Assembly (NCBI RefSeq): GCF_002115825.1 | Contig: NZ_JFJZ01000012.1 | Location: forward strand, 62,001 to 126,000 | DNA: 64,000 bases | Reading direction: 5' to 3' | From: Thalassospira sp. MCCC 1A01428 | Lineage (GTDB): Bacteria > Pseudomonadota > Alphaproteobacteria > Rhodospirillales > Thalassospiraceae | Shown here: piece by piece, positions 45,215 through 53,756 of the stretch | Numbering within the stretch: position 1 is the stretch's first letter | Layout of the letters: each line of letters opens with the position of its first letter | The notes under the pieces: generated by a model | Seen by the model: the letters and a program-made list of their open reading frames with translations, nothing else | The model's database searches: none | What the model was told of the DNA's origin: nothing | Made by a program: the position numbers and the translations under genes

Positions 45215-46199
45215 TGGCCTTATCCCCTCTGACAATGGCGCGCGCCCGGTCTGCTACCCCTTTAGCCGTTGGTACGGTCAGATCTTCCAGCGCAGGTGAA
45301 AACGGGACGGGCACATCCATTGCGCCCATACGCAGCACCGGCGCATCCAGGTAATAAAACGCCTTTTCGGCAATGCGACTGGCAATCTCTGCGGTGATAC
45401 CATAACTTTGGTGTCCCTCATCAATCACGATGGCGCGGCTGGTCTTGCGAACGGATGCCAGAATGGTTTCTTCGTCCAGGGGAACAATGGTGCGCGGATC
45501 AATCACTTCGGCAGATATGCCCTCATCAGCCAGAATTTCAGCAGCCTTAACGGCCACCTGGACCATTGACGATGTTGCGACAAGGGTCACATCACTGCCC
45601 TGGCGCAGGATGTTCGCTTTGCCAAATTCAATCAGATATTCATCTTCCGGCACTTCGGCTTTGTCCTGGTACATCAGTTTGTCTTCAAAAATGACGACCG
45701 GGTTATTGTCACGAATAGCCGTTTTCATCAGGCCCTTGGCTTCATATGCCGATGACGGTAACGCCACTTTTAAACCGGGAATATGGGCAACCAGCGCATG
45801 AAGCGATTGTGAATGCTGTGCCGCTGACCGGCGTGTTGCCCCCAGATTGGTACGTAATACCATCGGCACATTCAGTTTCCCCCCCGACATGTAATGGGTT
45901 TTGGCAGCCTGATTACATAACTGGTCCATCACCAGGAACAGAAAATCACCAAACATCAGATCAACAATCGGGCGCGATCCTGTCATGGCAGCCCCAACGG
46001 CCATGCCGACAAACCCGGGTTCTGAAATTGGCGTATCAATGATGCGGCCTGTACCAAATTCCTCAACAAGGCCGGATAATACTTTGAAAGGTGTTCCGGC
46101 TTCGGCGACGTCCTCGCCCATCAGAAAAACGGTTTCATCGCGCCGCATTTCTTCGGCGATGGCTTCGTTCACTGCCTGCGATAGTGTAATTTTTCGCAT
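45204..46199 (-). CDS. 2-oxoacid/acetoin dehydrogenase E1 beta subunit
   Basis: 331 residues: 'QAVNEAIAEEMRRDETVFLM', 'GEDVAEAGTPFK', 'ISEPGFVGMAVGAAMTGSRP' and 'DLMFGDFLFLVMDQLCNQAA' are typical of AcoB/PdhB-type subunits; 'EVIDPRTIVPLDEETIL' and 'VIDEGHQSYGITAEIA' form the C-terminal half. GAGGAGG precedes the ATG at 46199. Forms the heterotetramer with the preceding alpha subunit, decarboxylating or cleaving the substrate on thiamine diphosphate and passing the acyl group to lipoyl-Lys. Confidence 0.92.
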   Translation of the reverse strand: MRKITLSQAVNEAIAEEMRRDETVFLMGEDVAEAGTPFKVLSGLVEEFGTGRIIDTPISEPGFVGMAVGAAMTGSRPIVDLMFGDFLFLVMDQLCNQAAKTHYMSGGKLNVPMVLRTNLGATRRSAAQHSQSLHALVAHIPGLKVALPSSAYEAKGLMKTAIRDNNPVVIFEDKLMYQDKAEVPEDEYLIEFGKANILRQGSDVTLVATSSMVQVAVKAAEILADEGISAEVIDPRTIVPLDEETILASVRKTSRAIVIDEGHQSYGITAEIASRIAEKAFYYLDAPVLRMGAMDVPVPFSPALEDLTVPTAKGVADRARAIVRGDKANAA

Positions 46200-46209
46200 C
46201 AGTTCCTCC

Positions 46210-47196
46210 TCACGCACTGTGGGCGTAGACATGCATGTCCACTTCGGATATTGCGGGATAGGGTGCTGCCAGCGCATAATCGACGGCGGCTTTGGCATCT
46301 TTGGCGATTTCATCACGGATCGCGTCAAGCTCGTCGGGGCTGACCAGTTTTTCCTGCGTGAGCCACGCGCCAAAATTCGTGATGGGATCACGGTTATCGC
46401 GCCAGTCTGCTTCTTCTTCCTTGCTGCGGTAATAGGTACGGTTAATATCGCCCACATGATGCCCGTGATACCGATAGGTATTTAGCTGCACAAAAAACGG
46501 CCCCTGTCCGGCGCGACATTTCGCCACCAGGTCCTGTGTCAGCTTGTTCACGGCCAATACGTCCTGCCCGTCGACTTCAAAGGCATCGATGCCAAAGGCT
46601 TGCGCGCGTGCGCAAAGTGCCCCGGCAGCCATTTCCTCGACCTTGGTGTATTCCCCGTATAAATTGTTTTCACAGGCATAAATGATAGGCAGTTTCCAAA
46701 GGGCCGCCATATTCATGACTTCGTAAAGTACGCCCTGTCCCAATGCACCATCGCCAAAAAAGCACACCGTAACGGCGTCTGTGCCCAGTTGTCGTGCCGA
46801 CAGGGCGGCACCCGTGGCAATACCGGCGCTGCCGCCAACAATGGCGTTGGCGCCAAGGTTGCCGTTTGTCTGGTCGGCAATATGCATCGAACCACCTTTG
46901 CCACGGCAATATCCTTCTTCCTTGCCCAGCAATTCGCAGAACATCGGTTTAAATTCAGCACCTTTTGCGACACAGTGCCCGTGCCCGCGATGGGTGGATG
47001 TAATATGATCAGTGGTTTGCAATGCTTCACAAATGCCAACGGCCACGGCTTCCTGCCCCGAATACATGTGGGTCAGTCCCGGCATTTTTGCCGACAGATA
47101 AAGCTGATTGGCATTGTCCTCGAAGGCGCGAATGCGGGCCATCTGGCGATACATTCGCAAATAGGCGTCGCTATTTTTCTTTTTGGCCGGGCTCAT
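46210..47196 (-). CDS. 2-oxoacid/acetoin dehydrogenase E1 alpha subunit
   Basis: 328 residues with the thiamine diphosphate motif 'GDGALGQGVLYEVMNMAALW' ending in 'PIIYACENN'. 'HMYSGQEAVAVGICEAL', 'STHRGHGHCVAKGAEFKPMF' and 'GKGGSMHIADQTNGNLGANA' resemble acetoin dehydrogenase AcoA more than pyruvate dehydrogenase. GGGAGG lies before the ATG at 47196. The acetoin-type assignment is by pattern only; a different 2-oxoacid or hydroxyketone is possible. Confidence 0.9.
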   Translation of the reverse strand: MSPAKKKNSDAYLRMYRQMARIRAFEDNANQLYLSAKMPGLTHMYSGQEAVAVGICEALQTTDHITSTHRGHGHCVAKGAEFKPMFCELLGKEEGYCRGKGGSMHIADQTNGNLGANAIVGGSAGIATGAALSARQLGTDAVTVCFFGDGALGQGVLYEVMNMAALWKLPIIYACENNLYGEYTKVEEMAAGALCARAQAFGIDAFEVDGQDVLAVNKLTQDLVAKCRAGQGPFFVQLNTYRYHGHHVGDINRTYYRSKEEEADWRDNRDPITNFGAWLTQEKLVSPDELDAIRDEIAKDAKAAVDYALAAPYPAISEVDMHVYAHSA

Positions 47197-47272
47197 GGCC
47201 GTGACCTCCCTGATGATGTCGCAGATAACGGGCATCGGCGAAATTACGCGCCGATGCCCCGCTAAGCTGGCC

Positions 47273-48574
47273 TTAGTAACGGTTGGCAATCGGCAGTTCT
47301 TCTGCCGGGAACAGGCTGATCACTTCGCAACCCTTGTCGGTTACGACGACCTCTTCCTCGATACGTGCCGCTGAATATCCGTCGGTTGCCGGGCAATAGG
47401 TCTCAAGTGCGAAAACCATTCCCGTTTCGATCACCATCGGGTTATCCAGGCTAACGGCGCGCGAAATGATCGGGCGTTCATGCAGGGCAAGTCCCAGGCC
47501 ATGCCCGAACTGCAAACCAAAGGCCGACAATTCGTCGGGGAAGCCAAATTCCTCACATTTGGGAAAGGCGCTGGCCACTATATCGGTGGTAACGCCGGGC
47601 TTGATCAGGGAAATGGCATGGTCCAGCCAGTCGCGACATTTGACATATGCATCGACCTGACAGGGCGTTGAGCGGCCAATATTGAAGGTGCGGTAGTAAC
47701 AGGTGCGATACCCCTGATAACTTTGCAAAATATCAAAGAAAGCCTGATCGCCGGGGCGAAACAGCCGGTCGGTGAAATTATGCGGGTGCGGGTTGCAACG
47801 TTCACCCGAAATGGCATTGATCGCTTCAACGTCATCCGACCCCATTTCGTAAAGCATCTTGTTTGACATCGCGACGATGTCGGCTTCGCGCACACCGGGT
47901 TTCAATTCTTCCCAGATCATATGGTAAACGCCATCCACCATCGCTGCTGCCTGGTTCAGAAGCTGGATTTCGTCAACATTCTTGATTTCACGGGCGCTCA
48001 GCATGATCTGCTGGCCGTCAACAACCTTGAGCCCCGCTTCCTGCAAGGCAAAAAACATGGCTGTTTCGGCGTAATCGACGCCAACCGGCATATTGGCAAC
48101 GCCAGCCTTTTTCAGCAGGCCATATATTTCCTCGGCATACCGTTTCATCAGCCCGAAGGATGGCGGGATGGTGCCGCGCATGCCAACCACACCGGCCCGG
48201 CAGCGGTCCGGGTCCAGCCAGTCACAATATTCACGGTGATGCACGGCAGCCGAGCCGAAATCCCAGACATAGGGTTCTTCATCGCCCGCCAACAGGGCAA
48301 ACCGACACATTTTATCGCGTTCCCATTCGCCGATTTTGGTGCCGGTAATGTAACGGATGTTATTGACATCAAAGGTCAAAAGTGCGCCGCAGCCCGACTG
48401 TTTCAAGGCGCCCTTGGTGCGGCTCAGGCGGTAGCGGCGCAAACGGTCGTGGTCAACGCGGCGTTCAAAATCAACGGCGGTGTGCCCCATCGCCGGAATA
48501 TGCCGATCCCACCGCCAGTTCGGATCAATGTCGCCGGGTTGCAAAATGCGCGGGTTTAATGCTGAGGTGTTCAT
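47273..48574 (-). CDS. M24-family (creatinase/Xaa-Pro-peptidase-like) hydrolase, altered metal site
   Basis: 433 residues with a creatinase N-terminal domain ('ALLTFDVNNIRYITGTK') and a pita-bread catalytic domain. Ligand candidates: Asp281 ('FFDILQSY'), His in 'FGHGLGLALHERPII', Glu in 'VIETGMVFALETYC', Glu in 'ARIEEEVVV'. The second Asp expected 11 residues after Asp281 is Cys292 ('YRTCYYRTF'), so a normal di-metal peptidase site is unlikely. M24 relatives include creatinase (metal-free), ectoine hydrolase and DMSP lyase DddP. The role here is presumably in opening or hydrolysing the island substrate. GGAG precedes the ATG. Confidence 0.8.
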   Translation of the reverse strand: MNTSALNPRILQPGDIDPNWRWDRHIPAMGHTAVDFERRVDHDRLRRYRLSRTKGALKQSGCGALLTFDVNNIRYITGTKIGEWERDKMCRFALLAGDEEPYVWDFGSAAVHHREYCDWLDPDRCRAGVVGMRGTIPPSFGLMKRYAEEIYGLLKKAGVANMPVGVDYAETAMFFALQEAGLKVVDGQQIMLSAREIKNVDEIQLLNQAAAMVDGVYHMIWEELKPGVREADIVAMSNKMLYEMGSDDVEAINAISGERCNPHPHNFTDRLFRPGDQAFFDILQSYQGYRTCYYRTFNIGRSTPCQVDAYVKCRDWLDHAISLIKPGVTTDIVASAFPKCEEFGFPDELSAFGLQFGHGLGLALHERPIISRAVSLDNPMVIETGMVFALETYCPATDGYSAARIEEEVVVTDKGCEVISLFPAEELPIANRY

Positions 48575-48663
48575 AATAGTCTCCTGTTCGCCGCCCGGGG
48601 AACGGGCGTCGTGGCAGTTTGGTTCACAAAAGGAGAAAGGGTTTGGAAGGGCCGGTCAGCCGG

Positions 48664-49467
48664 TCATTGCATGACCATGCCGCCATCAACCATAAACAGC
48701 TGGCCGGTCATGTAATCGGATTCATGGCTGGCAAGGAATGCCGCCGACCCAATGACATCTTCGGGGTAGGAATACCGCTTCATCAGGATCATGTTTTGAG
48801 CCAGTTCATCCATCGACTGGCCTTCTTTTTCAAACTTGCCAATCGCGACCAGATCCTTGTCCAACTGCTCCCACAGTTCGGTACGCACAACGCCCGGGCC
48901 ATATCCGTTAACGGTGATGTTGTGTGCGCTCAGGGCCTTTGCGCCGCCATTGATCATGGCAAGGACGGCATGCTTGGAACAGGCATAAGGCACCACATCG
49001 TCAAATGCCTGCCGCGACAGGATTGATCCGACATTGATGATTTTATAGGGGCCGTTTTCCTTGCCCTGTTTGATCATCTGCTTGGCGGCTTCCTGCATGC
49101 CAATCAACACACCCAGTGCATTGACATTGATGATCTGCTGAAAATTTTCTTCGGTAATGTCTAAAAACATCATCGGTTTGTTGATACCGGCATTGTTCAG
49201 CATGACATTGATGGACCCGAATGCCGCGACCGTTGCGGCAACGGCGGCTGCCATCTGGTCGCGTTTTGTCACATCAAGGGTCACGGCAATGGCTTCGCCG
49301 CCAGCATCATTGATGCGTTTGGCAACGTCCTGACACCCCGCCAGGTTGATATCGCCAAGGCATACCCTCGCACCCTGGGCGGCATAATATTCGCCGATTG
49401 CGGCTCCCATGCCTTGGGCGCCGCCGGTGATTAAAACGGTTTTTCCTTTAAGACGGGTTTTATCCAT
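48664..49467 (-). CDS. SDR oxidoreductase, polyol/butanediol dehydrogenase-like
   Basis: 267 residues: 'TGGAQGMGAAIGEYYAAQGA', 'NNAGINKPM', Ser in 'NVGSILSRQAF', Tyr-x3-Lys in 'YACSKHA' and 'LFMVDGGMVMQ'. The Tyr-Ala-Cys-Ser-Lys motif and length suit sorbitol, meso-2,3-butanediol or similar polyol dehydrogenases. GGAGGAAA precedes the ATG at 49467. It follows the regulator at the start of the leftward operon and would plausibly make the first oxidation of the imported polyol to a ketone. Confidence 0.88.
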   Translation of the reverse strand: MDKTRLKGKTVLITGGAQGMGAAIGEYYAAQGARVCLGDINLAGCQDVAKRINDAGGEAIAVTLDVTKRDQMAAAVAATVAAFGSINVMLNNAGINKPMMFLDITEENFQQIINVNALGVLIGMQEAAKQMIKQGKENGPYKIINVGSILSRQAFDDVVPYACSKHAVLAMINGGAKALSAHNITVNGYGPGVVRTELWEQLDKDLVAIGKFEKEGQSMDELAQNMILMKRYSYPEDVIGSAAFLASHESDYMTGQLFMVDGGMVMQ

Positions 49468-49478
49468 GATGTTTCCTC

Positions 49479-51308
49479 CTAGGTGAGTGTCCCGGCCTGT
49501 TTCATAATTTTGTCGACACGATTTTGTGCCTGGGCCAGGGCTTGTTTTGGCGGGATGAGGCCACGCAACATATCGTGGAACTCCTCGCCGCAGATTTGAA
49601 TAACGGTTGAGATTTGTGGAACCGGCGGGCGTGGCCAGAATTGCAGTTCGTCGCGCCACGACATTTTGTCCACGGCTTCAAACAGGGGTGACAAACGCCG
49701 GACTTCCGGGTCCGCCCCGACGGAATAGCGCGGCACGGTCCGGCTGCCGTTCTGGACGTAAAGTTTCTGCGCCTCTGCCGATGTAAATACGGCAAGGGCC
49801 TTGGCGGCTGCCGCGCGCCTTTCTGGGGGCAGGTTGGCCGGAATGCCCAGAACATATCCGCCAACCGGCGCAATTGGTGCCGCGCCCGGGCCTGCCGGGT
49901 GAGGGAGATAACCGGTATTGCCATTGGCAGGCGATGCCGGGTCCAGCTCAAAATAAGGTGCCAGCAATGTATAACCATAGGCCATGGCAACGCTGCCGCT
50001 GGCATAGGGGCGAATGCGCTCGTACCACGACATGGATAAAATGTCGGGCGGGGAAAACTGCATTAAGGCCAGCAAATATTCTGCGACATCGCGCCCGGCA
50101 TCGGTATCAATGGTGGGGCGCAGGGCTTCACCGTCAAGGTTGTCGGCATCAAAACCACCGGCAATTTTGTTCAGATTGAATATCGGCTGTCCAAAATCTC
50201 CGCAGGTCATAATAAAGGTATGACCAAGGGCGGTTCCCCGTGCTGCATTCCACGCAATACCATACCGGCCGTGTTGCGGGTCGTGCATCTGTTTGGCGGC
50301 GTGTAAAACCTCGTCGGTTGTCTGCGGGGCTTCCAGTCCGGCTTCGGCAAACAGGTCGCGGCGATAAAAAAACAGTTCCGGTGTCGTTTGACTGGGAATG
50401 CCATAGGGTCGGCCACCATAATGGGCCGCGCGCCAGCCTGCGGTATGAAAATCACTGGGGTCAAAGCTGTTGATGTCAACAACCTCGTCAAGCGGCAGCA
50501 AAACGTTTTTCTGGGCAAATTCGCCAATCCACGGCAGGTCAACCGCGATCATGTCATAGCGGCTGACACGGCGTTCGGCATTGCGCAATGTTTCGGCATG
50601 CAGGCGGTCAATGGAAAAGGCACGTTGGTGAATATCACCCCCAATGACCTGCTCAAACTGCCGTTTTAACGACCCCATAACCATAAATGTCGGATCCGCA
50701 TGAACCAGAATACGCAATCCGCCCGCAAGTTTAAGGGGTTCTGCGAGAACCTGTGGCGGCTGAATGATGTGGCTATTGATGTACGATCCACCAAAATAAT
50801 AGTCCCGATCTTCTGTTGTCTGGACCCCCGCACCGAATGTTCGCTCAACAAGCCTGCGTAACCGGCTGCAATAGCTGGCCCAGTTTTCAATCAGCCGGGC
50901 GGCGGGATGCAGGGAAAAACTTTTCCCGGTCGCGGTCCGGGGGCGTCTTTCAACCAGGCCTGATGCCATCATCTCGTCCAGCCGCCGTTTGGCGGTCGCA
51001 TAGGGAACACCCGCCGCAGCAACAAGCGACGTTGCCGTAACCGGCTTGGCTTCCAGATGTTGACGAATAAGGTGCATGGCCATTTTCAAATGCGGGTCCG
51101 GTGTTGAAAGTTCAAAGGCAGCTTCAATTTCGGTAGCGTAGTCTTCAAAAAATTCGATATAGCCCAGCATCTCGGAACGGATCACGGGTTCCGTTGGTAA
51201 ATCCTGCCGAGCTGTGGTTGGGTGGCTCTGGTTGGCGCTGGTCATGGTTAATGCAATATTGCCCTGTGTGATTGCCGCCCAGTTGATAGTGCGTTCCGAC
51301 TTGCGCAT
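49479..51308 (-). CDS. Regulator fusing winged helix to a solute-binding-protein domain
   Basis: 609 residues and no signal peptide, so cytoplasmic. Residues ~72-137 form a winged helix: helix-turn-helix 'TSLVAAAGVPYATAKRRLDE', wing 'SGLVERRPRTATGKSFSL'. Residues ~190-600 are a full family 1 (MalE-like) extracellular solute-binding domain: 'FEQVIGGDIHQRAF', 'YDMIAVDLPWIGEFAQ', 'YGIPSQTTPELFFYRRDLFA', 'ISTVIQICGEEFHDML'. The ATG at 51308 has GGAGG upstream. Divergent from an ABC importer operon across a 240-base gap holding a perfect palindrome. I read it as a one-component sensor that borrowed an importer's ligand domain. Repressor or activator is unknown. Confidence 0.85.
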   Translation of the reverse strand: MRKSERTINWAAITQGNIALTMTSANQSHPTTARQDLPTEPVIRSEMLGYIEFFEDYATEIEAAFELSTPDPHLKMAMHLIRQHLEAKPVTATSLVAAAGVPYATAKRRLDEMMASGLVERRPRTATGKSFSLHPAARLIENWASYCSRLRRLVERTFGAGVQTTEDRDYYFGGSYINSHIIQPPQVLAEPLKLAGGLRILVHADPTFMVMGSLKRQFEQVIGGDIHQRAFSIDRLHAETLRNAERRVSRYDMIAVDLPWIGEFAQKNVLLPLDEVVDINSFDPSDFHTAGWRAAHYGGRPYGIPSQTTPELFFYRRDLFAEAGLEAPQTTDEVLHAAKQMHDPQHGRYGIAWNAARGTALGHTFIMTCGDFGQPIFNLNKIAGGFDADNLDGEALRPTIDTDAGRDVAEYLLALMQFSPPDILSMSWYERIRPYASGSVAMAYGYTLLAPYFELDPASPANGNTGYLPHPAGPGAAPIAPVGGYVLGIPANLPPERRAAAAKALAVFTSAEAQKLYVQNGSRTVPRYSVGADPEVRRLSPLFEAVDKMSWRDELQFWPRPPVPQISTVIQICGEEFHDMLRGLIPPKQALAQAQNRVDKIMKQAGTLT

Positions 51309-51363
51309 GCCGCGCCTCCATTGAAAATGTCCAGAATGGCAAGCAGACTACAGGGAAAAAATG

Positions 51364-51395
51364 TCCGTAATGGATATTAAAATATCCATTACGGA
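51364..51395. promoter_or_regulatory. Perfect 15-base-arm palindrome, candidate operator
   Basis: TCCGTAATGGATATT (51364-51378), AA, then AATATCCATTACGGA (51381-51395): fully self-complementary arms. It lies 55 bases from the regulator start and ends 5 bases before a promoter-like TTGACC. Size, symmetry and position mark it as the binding site of the divergent regulator. Confidence 0.8.
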
Positions 51396-51400
51396 TAAAT

Positions 51401-51428
51401 TTGACCGGTTTCTGATTTTGAATAATGT
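51401..51428 (+). promoter_or_regulatory. Candidate promoter of the island ABC importer
   Basis: TTGACC (51401-51406) and TAATGT (51423-51428) with a 16-base spacer, directly downstream of the palindrome. A bound regulator would sit against the -35 box. Confidence 0.45.
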
Positions 51429-51548
51429 AATTATGCGGCTGACGTTACGTGAAGCGGGGCGTTGCCCGGATCGCATTTTGCAGACGCAAGGTGGGCCGGA
51501 ACAAAATCACAATCAAAAACTGCTTCAATTCAGTCGGGAGGAATTCAA

Positions 51549-52496
51549 ATGACCAAGATGATCCAGAAATCTGTTGCCGCAGGTGTTGTTGCCTCGGGAC
51601 TTGCCCTTGCAGGTGGCGCACAGGCCGAAACCATGACAATTGGCATCACGCAAAATAACGTCGGCGTTGACAGCTATCAGACCACTTATGAAAAAGCCTT
51701 CATCGAGGCGGCATCAAAAAATCCTGATGTCAAAACGATTGTCCTTGATGCGGGCGGCGACGTTGCCCGCCAGATTGCCCAGATGCAGGATCTGATCCAG
51801 CAGCAGGTTGACGCCATCATTATCTGGCCAACCAACGGCAAGGCCGTTGTGCCCGCCGTGCGCAAGGCCAATCAGGCGCATATTCCCGTTATTGTTACCA
51901 ATTCGAATATCGCAAAGGAAGGGCAGGAATTTATCGCATCGTTTTCCGGTCCCAACAACATCACCCAGGGCGCATATTCCGCCGAAATGATGTGCGATGC
52001 CCTTGATAATAAAGGGCAGATCGTTCAGATCACCGGCCAGCCTGGTTACACCACGGCAATTGAACGTCAAAAAGGCTTTGAGGATCGCCTCGCAGAAGTA
52101 TGCCCGGATGTAAAAATCATCGAAAGCCAGCCGGGCGACTGGAACCGCGAAAAATCGCAACGTGTGATGGAAGCGTTTTTAACCAAATATGATGACATCG
52201 ATGGCGTTTATGCCGGCGATGACAATATGGGCGTTGGCGCGCTCAATGCGGCCAAGGCAGCAGGCCGCAAGGATATTATCTTCATCGGGGCAACCAACTT
52301 CTCTGTCGGGTATGAAGCCATGGCGCGCGGCGAATATTACGGGTCGATCTATCAATCACCTGTAGACGACGCCAAAAATGCTCTGCAAACGGCGATTGAC
52401 GTGATCAAGGGTAAGGATGTTCCCAAAATGAACTATTTCGATACCCCGAAAATCACGCAAAAGAACATGGACCAGTTCAGCAAGCCCGTATTCTGA
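51549..52496 (+). CDS. Sugar/polyol-binding protein of the island ABC importer
   Basis: 315 residues, signal peptide ending 'GGAQA'. Ribose-type fold: 'DLIQQQVDAIIIWPTNGKAV', 'HIPVIVTNSNIAKEGQEF', 'NKGQIVQITGQPGYTTA' and 'DIDGVYAGDDNMGVGALNA'. GGGAGG precedes the ATG at 51549. First gene of the rightward operon. Family members bind ribose, xylose, inositol or other polyols; none can be named here. Confidence 0.9.
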   Translation: MTKMIQKSVAAGVVASGLALAGGAQAETMTIGITQNNVGVDSYQTTYEKAFIEAASKNPDVKTIVLDAGGDVARQIAQMQDLIQQQVDAIIIWPTNGKAVVPAVRKANQAHIPVIVTNSNIAKEGQEFIASFSGPNNITQGAYSAEMMCDALDNKGQIVQITGQPGYTTAIERQKGFEDRLAEVCPDVKIIESQPGDWNREKSQRVMEAFLTKYDDIDGVYAGDDNMGVGALNAAKAAGRKDIIFIGATNFSVGYEAMARGEYYGSIYQSPVDDAKNALQTAIDVIKGKDVPKMNYFDTPKITQKNMDQFSKPVF

Positions 52497-52507
52497 TTTT
52501 CTCCCTT

Positions 52508-52536
52508 GCGCGCCTTGGCTTTTATGCCGGGGCGCG
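52508..52536 (+). terminator. Hairpin after the island binding-protein gene
   Basis: CGCGCC (52509-52514) pairs with GGCGCG (52531-52536), with an inner GGC/GCC pair, followed by TCCTCTTCCT. It lies 12 bases after the binding-protein stop in a 259-base gap before the first permease. More likely a 3' stabiliser or partial terminator than a full stop. Confidence 0.55.
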
Positions 52537-52755
52537 TCCTCTTCCTGTTGCCTGGATCTGCGGCAAGACAGCGAAGGGATTGACAGGTGGCACAACCGCC
52601 TTGGCTATTGTGTCGTAACCTATCAGAATGACGCGCAGGCATTTATGTCACGCATCTTGCATATATTTTCCTGATCGAGCTGGACATCCGGCGTGCCACA
52701 AACCGGCATCGGAAAAGAAAACATCCCAGCCGACCCCACCGGGAGGACTTCGTAA

Positions 52756-53745
52756 ATGGCCGAGGCCACATTAACATCTAACCGCCTGAAAGGATTGGGC
52801 GGAACCCTGGCAAAACAGGGTATCCTGATTGCGTTCATTGTTTTTATGATTGGCTTTGCCCTGTTTTCTGAAAAATTTCTGACCAGCGGCAACGTCATGA
52901 CTGTCATTCGTCAGGCGGCAATTGTCGGGGTTATGGCAATCGGGGTGACTGTCGTTGTTATTGGCGGGAATCTTGATCTTTCCGTCGGGTCCATGCTGTC
53001 ATTTTCAACTGTCCTTGTTGTCGATCTCCATGACAAGATCGGGCCGGGTGAGGCAATAGCCGTAATGCTGGTCGCAACGCTGGTTCTGGGGGCTCTGAAC
53101 GGCTTTCTCATCGGCTATTTGCGGTTAAATTCGCTGATTGTCACCCTGGGGATGTTATCGGCGATTCAGGGGCTGACGCTTATTTATACCGGTGGTCAGA
53201 ATGTTGATATTTCACATCAGGATACAACCTGGTTTGCGGTCTTTGGGCGCGGGCAGGTGTTTGGCTTGCCAGTACCAATCCTGATCTTTGCTGTCGTGGC
53301 CGTAATTGTTCACGTTGTTCTGGCTTACACACCTTATGGCCGCCGGGTCTATGCGGTTGGTGGCAATCCGATGGCGGCGGTGTTTAGTGGTATTCGGCGT
53401 AACCGTGTTGTTGCCTGTTCCTATCTTATTTCCGCATTTTGCACCGGCATCGCGGCTGTCATTCTGGGAAGTCGGGTCATGGGGTCGCAAAACAATGTCG
53501 GTCAGGGTTACGAATTGCTGGTTCTTGCTGCCGTCATTCTGGGCGGTACATCCTTGCTGGGCGGATCGGGCAGTGTGCTTAAAACCGTGATCGGCGTTCT
53601 TATTCTTGGCTTTATCCAGAATGGCCTGCTGCTGCTGGGATATGCCTATTATGTGCAATGGCTGGTCACGTGGGTCGTCATCATTCTGGCGGTGTGGCTT
53701 GATGTTGCCGCCAAACGCGGCCGCCTGTTTTCGCCAATCGCCTAG
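52756..53745 (+). CDS. Island ABC importer permease 1
   Basis: 329 residues, RbsC-type permease: 'GGNLDLSVGSMLSFSTVLVV', 'YTPYGRRVYAVGGNPMAAVF' and 'AVILGGTSLLGGSGSVLKTV', about ten membrane segments. GGGAGG precedes the ATG. Pairs with the next permease. Confidence 0.92.
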   Translation: MAEATLTSNRLKGLGGTLAKQGILIAFIVFMIGFALFSEKFLTSGNVMTVIRQAAIVGVMAIGVTVVVIGGNLDLSVGSMLSFSTVLVVDLHDKIGPGEAIAVMLVATLVLGALNGFLIGYLRLNSLIVTLGMLSAIQGLTLIYTGGQNVDISHQDTTWFAVFGRGQVFGLPVPILIFAVVAVIVHVVLAYTPYGRRVYAVGGNPMAAVFSGIRRNRVVACSYLISAFCTGIAAVILGSRVMGSQNNVGQGYELLVLAAVILGGTSLLGGSGSVLKTVIGVLILGFIQNGLLLLGYAYYVQWLVTWVVIILAVWLDVAAKRGRLFSPIA

Positions 53746-53756
53746 GGAGACGGATA

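Noticed and set aside
47273..48574. Calling the M24 protein a DMSP lyase (DddP)
   Set aside because: It shares the fold but the metal-ligand spacing and flanking motifs differ, and the operon context is a 2-oxoacid complex.
52578..52612. TGGCAC...TTGGC resembling a sigma-54 promoter before the first island permease
   Set aside because: The GG and GC elements are 13 bases apart rather than the required 10. A TTGACA nearby also has no properly spaced -10 box.
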